A stretch of DNA of 19,203 nt from an uncultured Collinsella sp. (GTDB lineage Bacteria > Actinomycetota > Coriobacteriia > Coriobacteriales > Coriobacteriaceae), in contig CATVQO010000010.1 of the NCBI GenBank assembly GCA_958346165.1, positions 1 through 19,203 on the forward strand, given 5' to 3'. How positions within the stretch are numbered: position 1 is the stretch's first letter; each line of letters starts with the position of its first letter. Positions 9,277 to 15,678 of this stretch are shown here, in pieces. The position numbers and the translations under genes were made by a program. The notes under the pieces are model-generated. The model did not search any database and was not told the origin of the DNA. It saw only the letters and a list, made by a program, of their open reading frames with translations.

Positions 9277-10818
9277 CTACTGTGCGGTGCTGAGCGAGCG
9301 CCTGACTGCATCACGCCAGCCCGCAAGGTTTTGCTCGCGGCGCTCGGCGGACATGTGGGGAAGGAAGGTCCTAACGATCTGGGCATTTTGCTCCAGCTCC
9401 TCCAGGTCTTCCCAATAGCCGACGGCAAGACCCGCCAAGTACGCGGCACCGATTGCCGTGGTCTCCACCGTCTCGCATTGCAGCACGGGGATATCCAGCA
9501 GGTCGGCCTGGAATTGCATGATGAACTCGTTGCGCGAGGCACCGCCATCGACAGACAGGCGCTCAATCGAAAGCCCCACGTCCTGCTCCATGGCGCGCAG
9601 CACGTCGTAGCTCTGATATGCCATGGATTCGCAGGCGGCACGTACGATGGTCGCACGGCTCGAGGCGCCGGTCAGACCGCACACGATACCGCGAGCATGC
9701 GGGTCCCACCAGGGAGCACCCAAACCCGCAAAGGCGGGAACGAAGTAGCAGCCCTCGTTGTCGCTAATCGAAGCGGCGAGTTGTGCCGACTCGCTCACGC
9801 TCGAGATGATGCCCATGTTGTTGCGAAGCCAGTTCATCGTTGAGCCGGCGGCAAAAATAGAGCCCTCGAGCGCATAGCTGACTTTGCCGTCCGCAGCGAT
9901 ACCGATGGTGGAGACCAGGCCATTCTTGGATTCGACGATCTCGTCGCCGGTGTTCATGAGCATAAAGCAGCCCGTGCCATAGGTGTTTTTGGTCTGGCCG
10001 GGACGGAAACAGCAGTGGCCGAACAGCGACGCCTGTTGGTCACCCGCCACGCCCATGATGGGCGGCATGTTGGTCATGATGTCGCTCGCGACGCGGCCGT
10101 AGTCGCCCGAGCTCCAGCGAACCTCGGGCATCATGGAACGTGGGACGTCAAAGAGCGCCAGCAGGTCGTCGTCCCAATCGAGCGTATGGATATTAAAGAG
10201 TGCCGTGCGGCTGGCATTGGTGTAGTCGGTGGCAAAGACCTGGCCGCCGGTGAGGTTGTAGATGAGCCAGGTGTCGATGGTGCCAAACATGAGGTCGCCC
10301 GCCGCCGCGCTCTCGCGTGCGCCGTCGACGTTGTCGAGAATCCACTGCACCTTAGAGGCCGAGAAATACGGGTCAAGCGTAAGTCCCGTGCGGGAGCGCA
10401 CCAGCTCCTCGCAACCCTGTTCAACCAACGCGTCGATCGCCGGCGCGGTACGACGGCACTGCCATACGATGGCGTTATAGATGGGCTGGCCGCTCACGCG
10501 GTCCCAGACCACCGTGGTCTCGCGCTGGTTGGAGATGCCGATGGCGGCGATGCGATCGGAATGGATGCCGCTCTTAAACTGAACCTCCATCATCACGCCG
10601 ATCTGGCTGGCAAGCACCTCCGTGGGATCCTGCTCCACCCAGCCGGGGCGCGGGAAGCTGGTTTTGACGCTACGACGCGCCTGGGCAACGATGCAGCCGT
10701 ATTCGTCGACAATGGCCGCGAGTACCGAGGTAGTGCCGCAGTCGAGCGCCATGATGTAGGAACCGCCAAAGTTAAACGAGGCATCTTCCATGCCCAGGCT
10801 GCCCAGATTCAACGACAT
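9277..10818 (-). CDS. glpK: glycerol kinase (FGGY family), divergent phosphate loop
   Basis: This 513-residue protein should phosphorylate glycerol to sn-glycerol 3-phosphate with ATP. GlpK-specific blocks are SNQRETTVVW (glycerol contacts R99, E100), GLTLDPYFSASKVQWILDN (Y151), DYTNASRTALFNIHTLDWDD (198-217) and GVAGDQQASLFG (D260), followed by KNTYGTGCFML. The first phosphate motif reads ALDCGTTSVLA (24-34), where classic enzymes have DQGTTSSRA, so the Gln, the last Ser and the Arg are replaced. The region holding the PTS-phosphorylated histidine of Firmicutes GlpK (around 243-252) has no His. The N-terminus is about 15 residues longer than usual. AAGGG lies 9 nt before the ATG and directly after the upstream stop. 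No glpF or glpD is nearby. Confidence 0.92.
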   Translation of the reverse strand: MSLNLGSLGMEDASFNFGGSYIMALDCGTTSVLAAIVDEYGCIVAQARRSVKTSFPRPGWVEQDPTEVLASQIGVMMEVQFKSGIHSDRIAAIGISNQRETTVVWDRVSGQPIYNAIVWQCRRTAPAIDALVEQGCEELVRSRTGLTLDPYFSASKVQWILDNVDGARESAAAGDLMFGTIDTWLIYNLTGGQVFATDYTNASRTALFNIHTLDWDDDLLALFDVPRSMMPEVRWSSGDYGRVASDIMTNMPPIMGVAGDQQASLFGHCCFRPGQTKNTYGTGCFMLMNTGDEIVESKNGLVSTIGIAADGKVSYALEGSIFAAGSTMNWLRNNMGIISSVSESAQLAASISDNEGCYFVPAFAGLGAPWWDPHARGIVCGLTGASSRATIVRAACESMAYQSYDVLRAMEQDVGLSIERLSVDGGASRNEFIMQFQADLLDIPVLQCETVETTAIGAAYLAGLAVGYWEDLEELEQNAQIVRTFLPHMSAERREQNLAGWRDAVRRSLSTAQ

Positions 10819-10831
10819 CGCTTACACCCTT

Positions 10832-11575
10832 CTATTGCATCGGGTCGGACAGGACCCGCTCGATCTCTGATGCGGGAAGTGCGCCTTGGCGCAGGATCTG
10901 GAGCCCGCCGTGCTGGAACGACACGATGGTCGAGGCGTCGCGACACGGGGTCTCACCGGCGTCGACGGCAACATCGACCCCCTCCAGGATGCGACCCTCG
11001 ACGGCGGCAAAGCTTGCCGGCGAAGGCGCGCCGTGCGTGTTGGCGCTCGTGCAGGCAAGGGGACTGCCGCAGGCGCGGATGAGCGCTTGGACCACGGGAG
11101 AGGCCGAAGCGCGCAGGGCCACGGTGTCGTCGGCAGCGCGCATAAAGGTCGGCACGCAGGGGGCTGCCTTGACCACGATAGTCAGGGCTCCCGGCCAGCA
11201 TCGTCGCGCGAGTACGCGGGCATCTTCCGGGATATCCACGCCATAGCGGTCGAGTGCTTCGACGCCATCGACCAGCCAAGCGACGGTTTGCGTGAGCTCA
11301 CGTTGCTTGAGAGTGAAGATACGGCGATAGCCGGTGCCGAGCGCAGGAACTGCGGCGCCATTGACGGCAGCCTGCGGATCGCGCGGCCACGATGGGAATT
11401 CGCTTGTATCTTGGGGCACGGCGTCCGAGAAGGCGTTGACTGCCACGGCGACACCGTAGACGGTCTCGGTCGGAATCAAGGCCAGGCCGCCGCGGCCGAG
11501 CACCTCGGCCGCGCGCTCGACGGCAAGCCGATGCGGCTCGCGCGTTCCCTCGTATACCCGATAGACCGTCTGCAT
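10832..11575 (-). CDS. L-threonylcarbamoyladenylate synthase (Sua5/YrdC/TsaC family)
   Basis: This 247-residue enzyme makes threonylcarbamoyl-AMP from threonine, bicarbonate and ATP, the first step to the t6A modification of ANN-decoding tRNAs. Family motifs are ALIPTETVYGVAV (32-44), the KxR signature as LKQREL (89-94), RRCWPGALTIVVKA, and SPLACTSANTHGAPS. Between the ETVYG block and the KxR block there are about 30 extra residues (roughly 50-82, Pro/Ala-rich) not found in standard YrdC proteins. The length lies between short YrdC (about 190) and long Sua5 (about 340), and there is no C-terminal Sua5 domain. AAGGGG is 11 nt upstream of the ATG. The glpK start is 13 nt after its stop, so the two are probably co-transcribed. 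Confidence 0.9.
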   Translation of the reverse strand: MQTVYRVYEGTREPHRLAVERAAEVLGRGGLALIPTETVYGVAVAVNAFSDAVPQDTSEFPSWPRDPQAAVNGAAVPALGTGYRRIFTLKQRELTQTVAWLVDGVEALDRYGVDIPEDARVLARRCWPGALTIVVKAAPCVPTFMRAADDTVALRASASPVVQALIRACGSPLACTSANTHGAPSPASFAAVEGRILEGVDVAVDAGETPCRDASTIVSFQHGGLQILRQGALPASEIERVLSDPMQ

Positions 11576-11593
11576 GTGTATGCCAGCCCCTTA

Positions 11594-11662
11594 CGCTCTG
11601 GTGCAAGTTTGTTTACTGTGGGGCATTCTCGCACGAAACGTTCAACCTATTTGCCCAGAGCG
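11594..11662 (-). promoter_or_regulatory. long stem in the leader of the TsaC-family gene
   Basis: On the minus strand CGCTCTGGGCAA (11651-11662) can pair with TTGCACCAGAGCG (11594-11606), giving 12 pairs and one bulged base around a 44-nt loop. The stem ends directly before TAAGGGG, the ribosome binding site of the downstream gene. There is no T-tract, so it looks like a leader structure rather than a terminator. The rest of the 147-nt gap 11576-11722 shows only weak promoter-like sequences. Confidence 0.4.
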
Positions 11663-11722
11663 CATGTTGGTTTGGTGAGCGGCTCTAGTAGTCGGTGAAA
11701 GTGAGGGGGTTAATTGAAGATT

Positions 11723-12025
11723 TTAGCGCGCAAGCGTAACGGTACGATCGGGAAACTCGATGCTTGCAACCAGTTTTCCGCCGAGGCTCTCTGCGTACCT
11801 GCTCAGCGTGTCGAGCCTCATCGAACCCAACTCCCCACGCTCGAGCTCGGATACACGTTTTTGAGAAACGCCCATCGACTGGGCGACCGACGCCTGTGTT
11901 AGATCTTTTAACCTGCGAATCTGAGCAAGCTTATAGGCTTCGATACGATCGCGAGTCCTCTCCTGCTCGGCGGTAATGGAGTCGCGTGTTATCCCGCGAG
12001 ATTCCATATACTCATGCAGTTCCAT
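11723..12025 (-). CDS. HTH-type antitoxin / repressor of a toxin-antitoxin pair (HigA-like, XRE)
   Basis: This 100-residue protein contains a Cro/CI-type helix-turn-helix at about 36-82, seen in LTQASVAQSMGVSQKRVSEL (42-61) followed by ERG. It is preceded by a charged helical segment (EQERTRDRIEAYKLAQIRRL), and the protein ends in a short beta-like tail. By family analogy it neutralises the toxin encoded just upstream and represses the shared promoter. The ATG lies 14 nt inside the end of the toxin gene, with AAGGAGG 10 nt upstream within the toxin frame, so translation is coupled. The toxin-first order is typical of HigBA/RelE-Gp49 systems. Confidence 0.85.
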   Translation of the reverse strand: MELHEYMESRGITRDSITAEQERTRDRIEAYKLAQIRRLKDLTQASVAQSMGVSQKRVSELERGELGSMRLDTLSRYAESLGGKLVASIEFPDRTVTLAR

Positions 12026-12407
12026 CTCGATCGAGCCTCCTTACGTGGCGACGGTATATTTGCTCGGCCCTTGGAATGTTGATCGCATACCAACCGTTCC
12101 ATTTTGCCCCTGACGATCCCGCTCGCGACTTATCACCCGCCAATAGCAATACCGCCTGGCGCTTGGGGTCAAAGGCGAAGAGGATGCGAATCACCTGCCC
12201 ACCACACGACGTCACTCTCAGCTCCTTTAAATGATGAAGCTTCGAGCCCTTTACGCGGTCAACCAGCGGACGACCAAGGCTGGGACCTTCCTTCTCGAGC
12301 ACCAAAAGGTCTGCATAAATCTGCTTCAGCGTAGCTTCATCCTGCTCATCAAGCCAAGGTTCAATGTAATCAAGCACGATACGGTACCGATGCAGCTGAT
12401 TTGACAT
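12012..12407 (-). CDS. RelE/HigB-like toxin (phage Gp49-like family)
   Basis: This 131-residue basic protein has the layout of Gp49-like RelE-superfamily toxins: LGRPLVDRVKGSKLHHLKEL (44-63) followed by a beta-sheet core with QVIRILFAFDPKRQAVLLLA and then GDKS. Related toxins cut mRNA on the ribosome. That activity is inferred here. A C-terminal segment, KWNGWYAINIPRAEQIYRRH, replaces the usual K-x-x-x-x-x-x-I-x-x-A helix. The start has AAGGAGAAAGG directly upstream. The gene overlaps the antitoxin by 14 nt. It sits between prmC and the TsaC-family gene, both housekeeping, and so looks like a small accessory insertion. Confidence 0.82.
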   Translation of the reverse strand: MSNQLHRYRIVLDYIEPWLDEQDEATLKQIYADLLVLEKEGPSLGRPLVDRVKGSKLHHLKELRVTSCGGQVIRILFAFDPKRQAVLLLAGDKSRAGSSGAKWNGWYAINIPRAEQIYRRHVRRLDRDGTA

Positions 12408-12416
12408 ACCTTTCTC

Positions 12417-12449
12417 CTTCTATAGTAGAAGTTTTACGGTATATTACAA
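12417..12449 (-). promoter_or_regulatory. toxin-antitoxin promoter with overlapping palindromic operator
   Basis: On the minus strand TTGTAA (12444-12449) and TACTAT (12422-12427) are 16 nt apart, a good sigma-70-type pair. The -10 box lies inside a perfect inverted repeat CTTCTA-CTA-TAGAAG (12417-12431), a natural operator for the XRE antitoxin. Transcription would start near 12415, only a few bases before the toxin ribosome binding site. A further partial palindrome around TTGCGCAA lies at 12451-12470. Confidence 0.6.
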
Positions 12450-12482
12450 GGACAAACTTGCGCAAATGTCTATTTATTCAGC

Positions 12483-13724
12483 TTAAATACGCTGTTTGGG
12501 CTCGGTGACGATGGCTCGGACGATGCGGGGGCGATCGGTGAGGTCGCGGACGATACGCACGTCCGAAAGGCCTGCTTGACGACAGAGCTCGGCCGCGGCG
12601 TCGAGCGCGCCCTCGTAGAGCTCGCAGGCAAACAGGCCGCCGGCGCGCAGCATGTAGGGCGCCGCGTTGAGCAGGCGGCGGAAGATATCGAGACCGTCGG
12701 CACCGCCCTCGAGCGCCAGATCGGGCTCAAAGTCCTTGACCTCATGCGGCAGCGAGCGCATGACATCGGTGGGGATGTAGGGCGGGTTGGAGACGAGTAC
12801 GTCAAAGGTGCCCCACTCTTCGCGGGGAATGGAGCTCACCAGGTTTGTGAGGCTGAAGGCGACCTCGTCGGACGTGAGGCCAAGCGCATCGCGGTTTTTG
12901 GTAGCAAGGTCGATGGCGCGCGGCTCGATATCGGTAGCAGTGCAGCTAACGTGCCCGCGGCGCTCCCAGGCAAGGGAGAGCGAAATGCAGCCCGTGCCGC
13001 AGCCGACCTCGAGAACGCGGGCGATGCGGGGCTCGGCTGAGGCAGGCGAAGCGGCATCCTGAGCTGAAGCCGTCTCCTGATCGGCACCCTCGATGGCGAT
13101 GCCGTATTCGTCGAGCTCGGACTCGGCGGCTTCGGCTTCTGCTGCCTGCGCGGCGGCTTCCTCGGCCTCGCGGTCGGCCAGTTCCTCGGCATAGGCGCGA
13201 CTGCCCAGCACATCGCCGCCCAGCGCCGCCTCGTCGGCGGCCGTCAGGTTAGCGGCACGGCGCTCGGCGGTCGCGCGTTCGTCTGCCAGCGCGGCCTCGG
13301 CCTTGCGTGCCTCCTCGACCTCATCGTTCCAAGGCAGCTCAACACGCTGACGGGCAGCGGCCTCGGGGCTCAGTACCTCGGCATCCAGATAATTGAGGAC
13401 TTCCTCGACGAGCATCTCGGTCTCGGGGCGCGGAATGAGCACACCGGGGGCGCACGCGACGTCGATCATGCGAAACTGCGTGCCGCCCGTGATGTATTGC
13501 AGCGGCTCGCCCTTAGCGCGGCGGACAACGGCCGCATGCATGGTCTCGAGCTGGGCCGCGTTAAGCGTCTCGTCCATGCGCATATATAAGTCGATGCGTG
13601 CCAAACCCGTGGCAGCGCAGAGCAGCCACTCGGCAGAAAGACGGGGGTGCTCCTCGCCGCGCTCGGCCAGGTACTCCTTGGTCCACTCGAGACAACGCTT
13701 GATGGTCCAAATCTCGTTTGCCAT
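12483..13724 (-). CDS. prmC: peptide chain release factor N5-glutamine methyltransferase with large internal insert
   Basis: PrmC methylates the glutamine of the GGQ motif in release factors. The 413-residue protein has the N-terminal helical domain (1-80, ending GEPLQYITGGTQF), the PGVLIPRPETEMLVEEVL hinge (93-110), the SAM-binding motif VLEVGCGTGCISLSL (237-251), TDIEPRAIDLA (264-274), and the catalytic NPPYIP (313-318). Between 115 and 235 is an Ala/Glu-rich, low-complexity charged stretch that interrupts the normal fold. Typical PrmC is about 280 residues. The ATG at 13724 is chosen for its GGGGAGG 5 nt upstream and the domain match. An in-frame extension to 13799 has no support. Its substrate gene prfA is the next gene upstream. 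Confidence 0.95.
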   Translation of the reverse strand: MANEIWTIKRCLEWTKEYLAERGEEHPRLSAEWLLCAATGLARIDLYMRMDETLNAAQLETMHAAVVRRAKGEPLQYITGGTQFRMIDVACAPGVLIPRPETEMLVEEVLNYLDAEVLSPEAAARQRVELPWNDEVEEARKAEAALADERATAERRAANLTAADEAALGGDVLGSRAYAEELADREAEEAAAQAAEAEAAESELDEYGIAIEGADQETASAQDAASPASAEPRIARVLEVGCGTGCISLSLAWERRGHVSCTATDIEPRAIDLATKNRDALGLTSDEVAFSLTNLVSSIPREEWGTFDVLVSNPPYIPTDVMRSLPHEVKDFEPDLALEGGADGLDIFRRLLNAAPYMLRAGGLFACELYEGALDAAAELCRQAGLSDVRIVRDLTDRPRIVRAIVTEPKQRI

Positions 13725-13745
13725 GGGGCCCTCCCCTCTTAAGCG

Positions 13746-13799
13746 CCGGACGGCGCGCGAATGTCGGAGCAGATTGTACGCGAGGCCAGCGCTTGGCAA
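13746..13799 (-). promoter_or_regulatory. candidate prmC promoter and leader hairpin
   Basis: On the minus strand TTGCCA (13794-13799) and TACAAT (13773-13778) match five of six consensus bases each, although the 15-nt spacing is short. A GCGCCG/CGGCGC hairpin (around 13744-13757) follows in the leader, just before the prmC ribosome binding site. A dedicated promoter is expected because a strong terminator separates prfA from prmC. Confidence 0.4.
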
Positions 13800-14140
13800 G
13801 GGACGATTGAAGGCGATTATCGAGAATCAGCCCAGAATTTTGCACCGGGCTCGCTCAAAGTGTTCATTCGCCGACGTCTAGATTTGCATTCGTCAAGCTT
13901 TTGGCAAGGTTGCCCCAAAACTAACCAATATCTAACCAAACGCTTGCCACATCACTTGACGCGCGACGCACCAAAAAGGGCCCCACGACTTCTTGGACGA
14001 TTATTCGAACAATATTTTCAATAGCAGATAAAGGCTGTTAATTACTTTGAGCAGGTAGGCAGCTTAATTTCTAACAAAACAGATTAAATAAACTCGAAAA
14101 GTAATTTACCCAACCTAGTCGTTTAAGAACGTCCCCAATG
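13800..14140. other. AT-rich non-coding segment between prfA and prmC
   Basis: No credible gene is visible here. From about 13900 the composition becomes clearly AT-rich compared with its surroundings. It contains a tandem CTAACCAA (about 13921-13939, second copy 11 nt after the first) and an inverted repeat AATTACTTT / AAAGTAATT (14040-14048 with 14098-14106). An 87-codon plus-strand frame at 13761-14024 lacks a ribosome binding site. The segment could be a decayed insertion or a regulatory region. Confidence 0.5.
14037..14109. repeat. AT-rich inverted repeat
   Basis: Nine-base perfect arms (14040-14048 and 14098-14106) extend with GT/AC at the outer side and GAG/CTC (14049-14051 with 14093-14095) at the inner side after small bulges. 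The roughly 40-nt centre is AT-rich. No T-tract or coding sequence goes with it, and its function is unknown. Confidence 0.35.
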
Positions 14141-14147
14141 ACTACAT

Positions 14148-14310
14148 CTAAGGCGCCGCAGGTTGAGCATACCGCAGCCGGAGCAAGGCAGCGCCGCAGG
14201 TAGAGGACGGACAGCGAGCGACGTCCAGAGCGAACAAGTTGGCAAGAAAAAGGCAAGGCATAGACCTTCTGGTCATGCCTTGCCTTTTGAATGACAAATT
14301 GTCGCTCTGG
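14148..14310. repeat. structured intergenic element, possible dispersed repeat, surrounding the prfA terminator
   Basis: The 11-mer GCGCCGCAGGT occurs twice (14153-14163 and 14191-14201). The terminator hairpin is framed by an outer inverted repeat CCAGAGCG (14225-14232) / CGCTCTGG (14303-14310), whose pairing continues inward through CAA/TTG with a bulge. This layered symmetry is more than a simple terminator needs. It could be a repeat family of this genus or a stable 3'-end RNA. I cannot confirm copies elsewhere. Confidence 0.4.
14243..14288 (-). terminator. Rho-independent terminator after prfA, probably bidirectional
   Basis: A stem of 14 pairs plus 4 inner pairs with one bulged A (14248-14266 with 14271-14288, loop TTCT) carries an A-tract on one side and a T-tract on the other. 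On the minus strand it is followed by TTTTTCTT. It lies 74 nt past the prfA stop and separates prfA from prmC transcriptionally. Confidence 0.88.
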
Positions 14311-14330
14311 GCGGCGCGCAGCGTCAAGCC

Positions 14331-14358
14331 GTTACGCGGTTTGGCAAAACCGCGTAAC
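14331..14358 (-). other. 12-bp hairpin directly after the prfA stop
   Basis: A perfect inverted repeat GTTACGCGGTTT / AAACCGCGTAAC (14331-14342 with 14347-14358, 4-nt loop) lies 3 nt past the prfA TAG. No T-tract follows it on the minus strand. It may protect the prfA mRNA 3' end or act together with the following terminator. Confidence 0.6.
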
Positions 14359-14361
14359 CCA

Positions 14362-15429
14362 CTACACAGCCTGTGCCAGCTTCTCGGCTCGCTCGGCGGC
14401 GGCAAGTGCCTCGATGACAGTGCCGAGCTGATCGCCCAGAAGGACGCCGTTGTAGGTGGAGTTGAAACCGATACGGTGATCGGTCACGCGGTCCTGGGGC
14501 TGGTTGTACGTACGAATCTTCTCGGAACGGTTGCCGTGGCCGATCTGGCTCTGGCGCTCGGCGCCGAGCTCGGCCTGCTGCTTCTCGAGTTCCATCTCGT
14601 ACAGACGGGCACGCAGCATCTGCATGCAGACCTCGCGGTTCTGGATCTGGGAACGCTGCTCCTGCGACTGCACCACGGTGTTGGTGGGCAGGTGGGTGAT
14701 GCGCACGGCGGAGTAGGTGGTGTTAACGCACTGACCGCCAGGGCCGGAGGCACAGTAGGTATCGATGCGCAGGTCGGACTGGTTGATCTGAACGTCGATC
14801 TCCTCGGCCTCGGGAAGCACGGCGACGGTTGCCGTGGAAGTCTGGATGCGACCCTGGGACTCGGTCTTGGGGACACGCTGGACGCGATGCACGCCGGACT
14901 CGTACTTCATAACGGAGTAGACGCGGTCGCCCTCGACCTTGAACTCGATGGACTTAAAGCCGCCGGCCTCGCTGGGGCTGGAGTCGAGCACGGTGGTCTT
15001 CCAGCCGCGCGACTCGCAGAAGCGCTGGTACATCTTGTACAGATCGCCGGCAAAGATGGCCGCCTCGTCGCCACCGGCGGCGGAGCGAATCTCGACGATG
15101 GTGTTCTTGTCGTCGTTGGGGTCGCTCGGGATGAGCATGTACTTAATGTCTTCCTCGAGCTGGGGGAGCTTGGCCTCGTTTTCGGAGATGTCCATCTGGA
15201 GCATCTCCTTCTCATCGGCATCGGTGGTATCGTGCAGCATTTCCTTGGCAGCCTCGATGTCATCGAGCGCGCCGATGTACTCGCGCGAGGCGGCGATGAG
15301 GTCGGACTGGTGCGCGTACTCCTTGTTGAGACGCGTGAACTCCTTGATATCGGAGGCGACGGCCGGGTCAGAAAGCTTCTTCTCGAGCTCCTCGTAGGCC
15401 TTGATGATCTTTTCGAGCTTGTCGCGCAT
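14362..15429 (-). CDS. prfA: peptide chain release factor 1 (RF1)
   Basis: RF1 ends translation at UAA and UAG codons. The 355-residue protein shows the codon-recognition tripeptide as PKT (187-189, in HRVQRVPKTESQGRIQTS). This is the P-x-T form of RF1, not the SPF of RF2. The peptidyl-transferase motif GGQ is at 231-233 in GPGGQCVNTTYSAVR. The N-terminal helical domain begins MRDKLEKIIKAYEELEKKLS. Length is normal. AAAGGAG lies 7 nt upstream of the ATG. The gene ends in TAG, one of its own target codons. rpmE, a frequent neighbour in Gram-positive bacteria, is not adjacent. The next gene downstream, prmC, encodes the enzyme that methylates the GGQ glutamine. Confidence 0.97.
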   Translation of the reverse strand: MRDKLEKIIKAYEELEKKLSDPAVASDIKEFTRLNKEYAHQSDLIAASREYIGALDDIEAAKEMLHDTTDADEKEMLQMDISENEAKLPQLEEDIKYMLIPSDPNDDKNTIVEIRSAAGGDEAAIFAGDLYKMYQRFCESRGWKTTVLDSSPSEAGGFKSIEFKVEGDRVYSVMKYESGVHRVQRVPKTESQGRIQTSTATVAVLPEAEEIDVQINQSDLRIDTYCASGPGGQCVNTTYSAVRITHLPTNTVVQSQEQRSQIQNREVCMQMLRARLYEMELEKQQAELGAERQSQIGHGNRSEKIRTYNQPQDRVTDHRIGFNSTYNGVLLGDQLGTVIEALAAAERAEKLAQAV

Positions 15430-15510
15430 GGCGGGACTCCTTTATATGCGTGAAGGTGAAAATCGGCAGAGTTGATGGGGCGCGGGGCGCCGCTGCGGGG
15501 GTAAGCCCGG

Positions 15511-15537
15511 CTAGAACATGTCGATCTTCAGATACAT
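15511..15537 (-). CDS. possible leader mini-ORF upstream of prfA, ending in UAG
   Basis: Within the 249-nt gap upstream of prfA an 8-codon frame reads MYLKIDMF followed by TAG. GAAGGGA sits 5 nt before its ATG, a good ribosome binding site. Two further in-frame ATGs (15543 and 15564) would extend it to 10 or 18 codons. It ends about 80 nt before prfA. Whether it is transcribed with prfA or translated is unknown. It could equally be chance. Confidence 0.25.
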   Translation of the reverse strand: MYLKIDMF

Positions 15538-15630
15538 GTGCATCCCTTCGCGTATGGGGTACATAATTGCGGTCTAACCTATACATGATAGCGTGCGCAG
15601 GCAAACCTGCATATAACCCGCACGGAATGA

Positions 15631-15663
15631 TTGGTGCAAACAAACCTGACCCCATTGCACCAA
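15631..15663. repeat. inverted repeat after the M20 peptidase gene
   Basis: Perfect 9-base arms TTGGTGCAA (15631-15639) and TTGCACCAA (15655-15663) surround a 15-nt loop, starting 15 nt past the peptidase stop. No T-tract follows on the minus strand, so termination would be weak. Possible -10-like sequences for prfA lie beyond it (for example around 15608-15614), but none has a convincing -35. Confidence 0.4.
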
Positions 15664-15678
15664 GGGCTTGCTTTTTGG

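Noticed and set aside
12408..12482. A terminator for prmC
   Set aside because: No GC stem with T-tract lies after the prmC stop, only a partial palindrome around TTGCGCAA. prmC transcripts may run into the toxin-antitoxin operon.
13761..14024. An 87-codon plus-strand frame in the prfA-prmC gap
   Set aside because: No ribosome binding site, no family resemblance, and its composition changes sharply along its length. It also overlaps the likely prmC promoter.
14148..14405. An 85-codon minus-strand frame across the prfA end and the terminator
   Set aside because: It runs through the terminator hairpin and the end of prfA in another frame. A hypothetical protein here is most likely a translation of the repeat element.
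14239..15453. A 404-codon plus-strand frame opposite prfA, and similar long frames at 5-1354 and 7256-8281
   Set aside because: They overlap proven genes (prfA, murA, atpB) and have repetitive low-information translations typical of antisense frames in GC-rich DNA.
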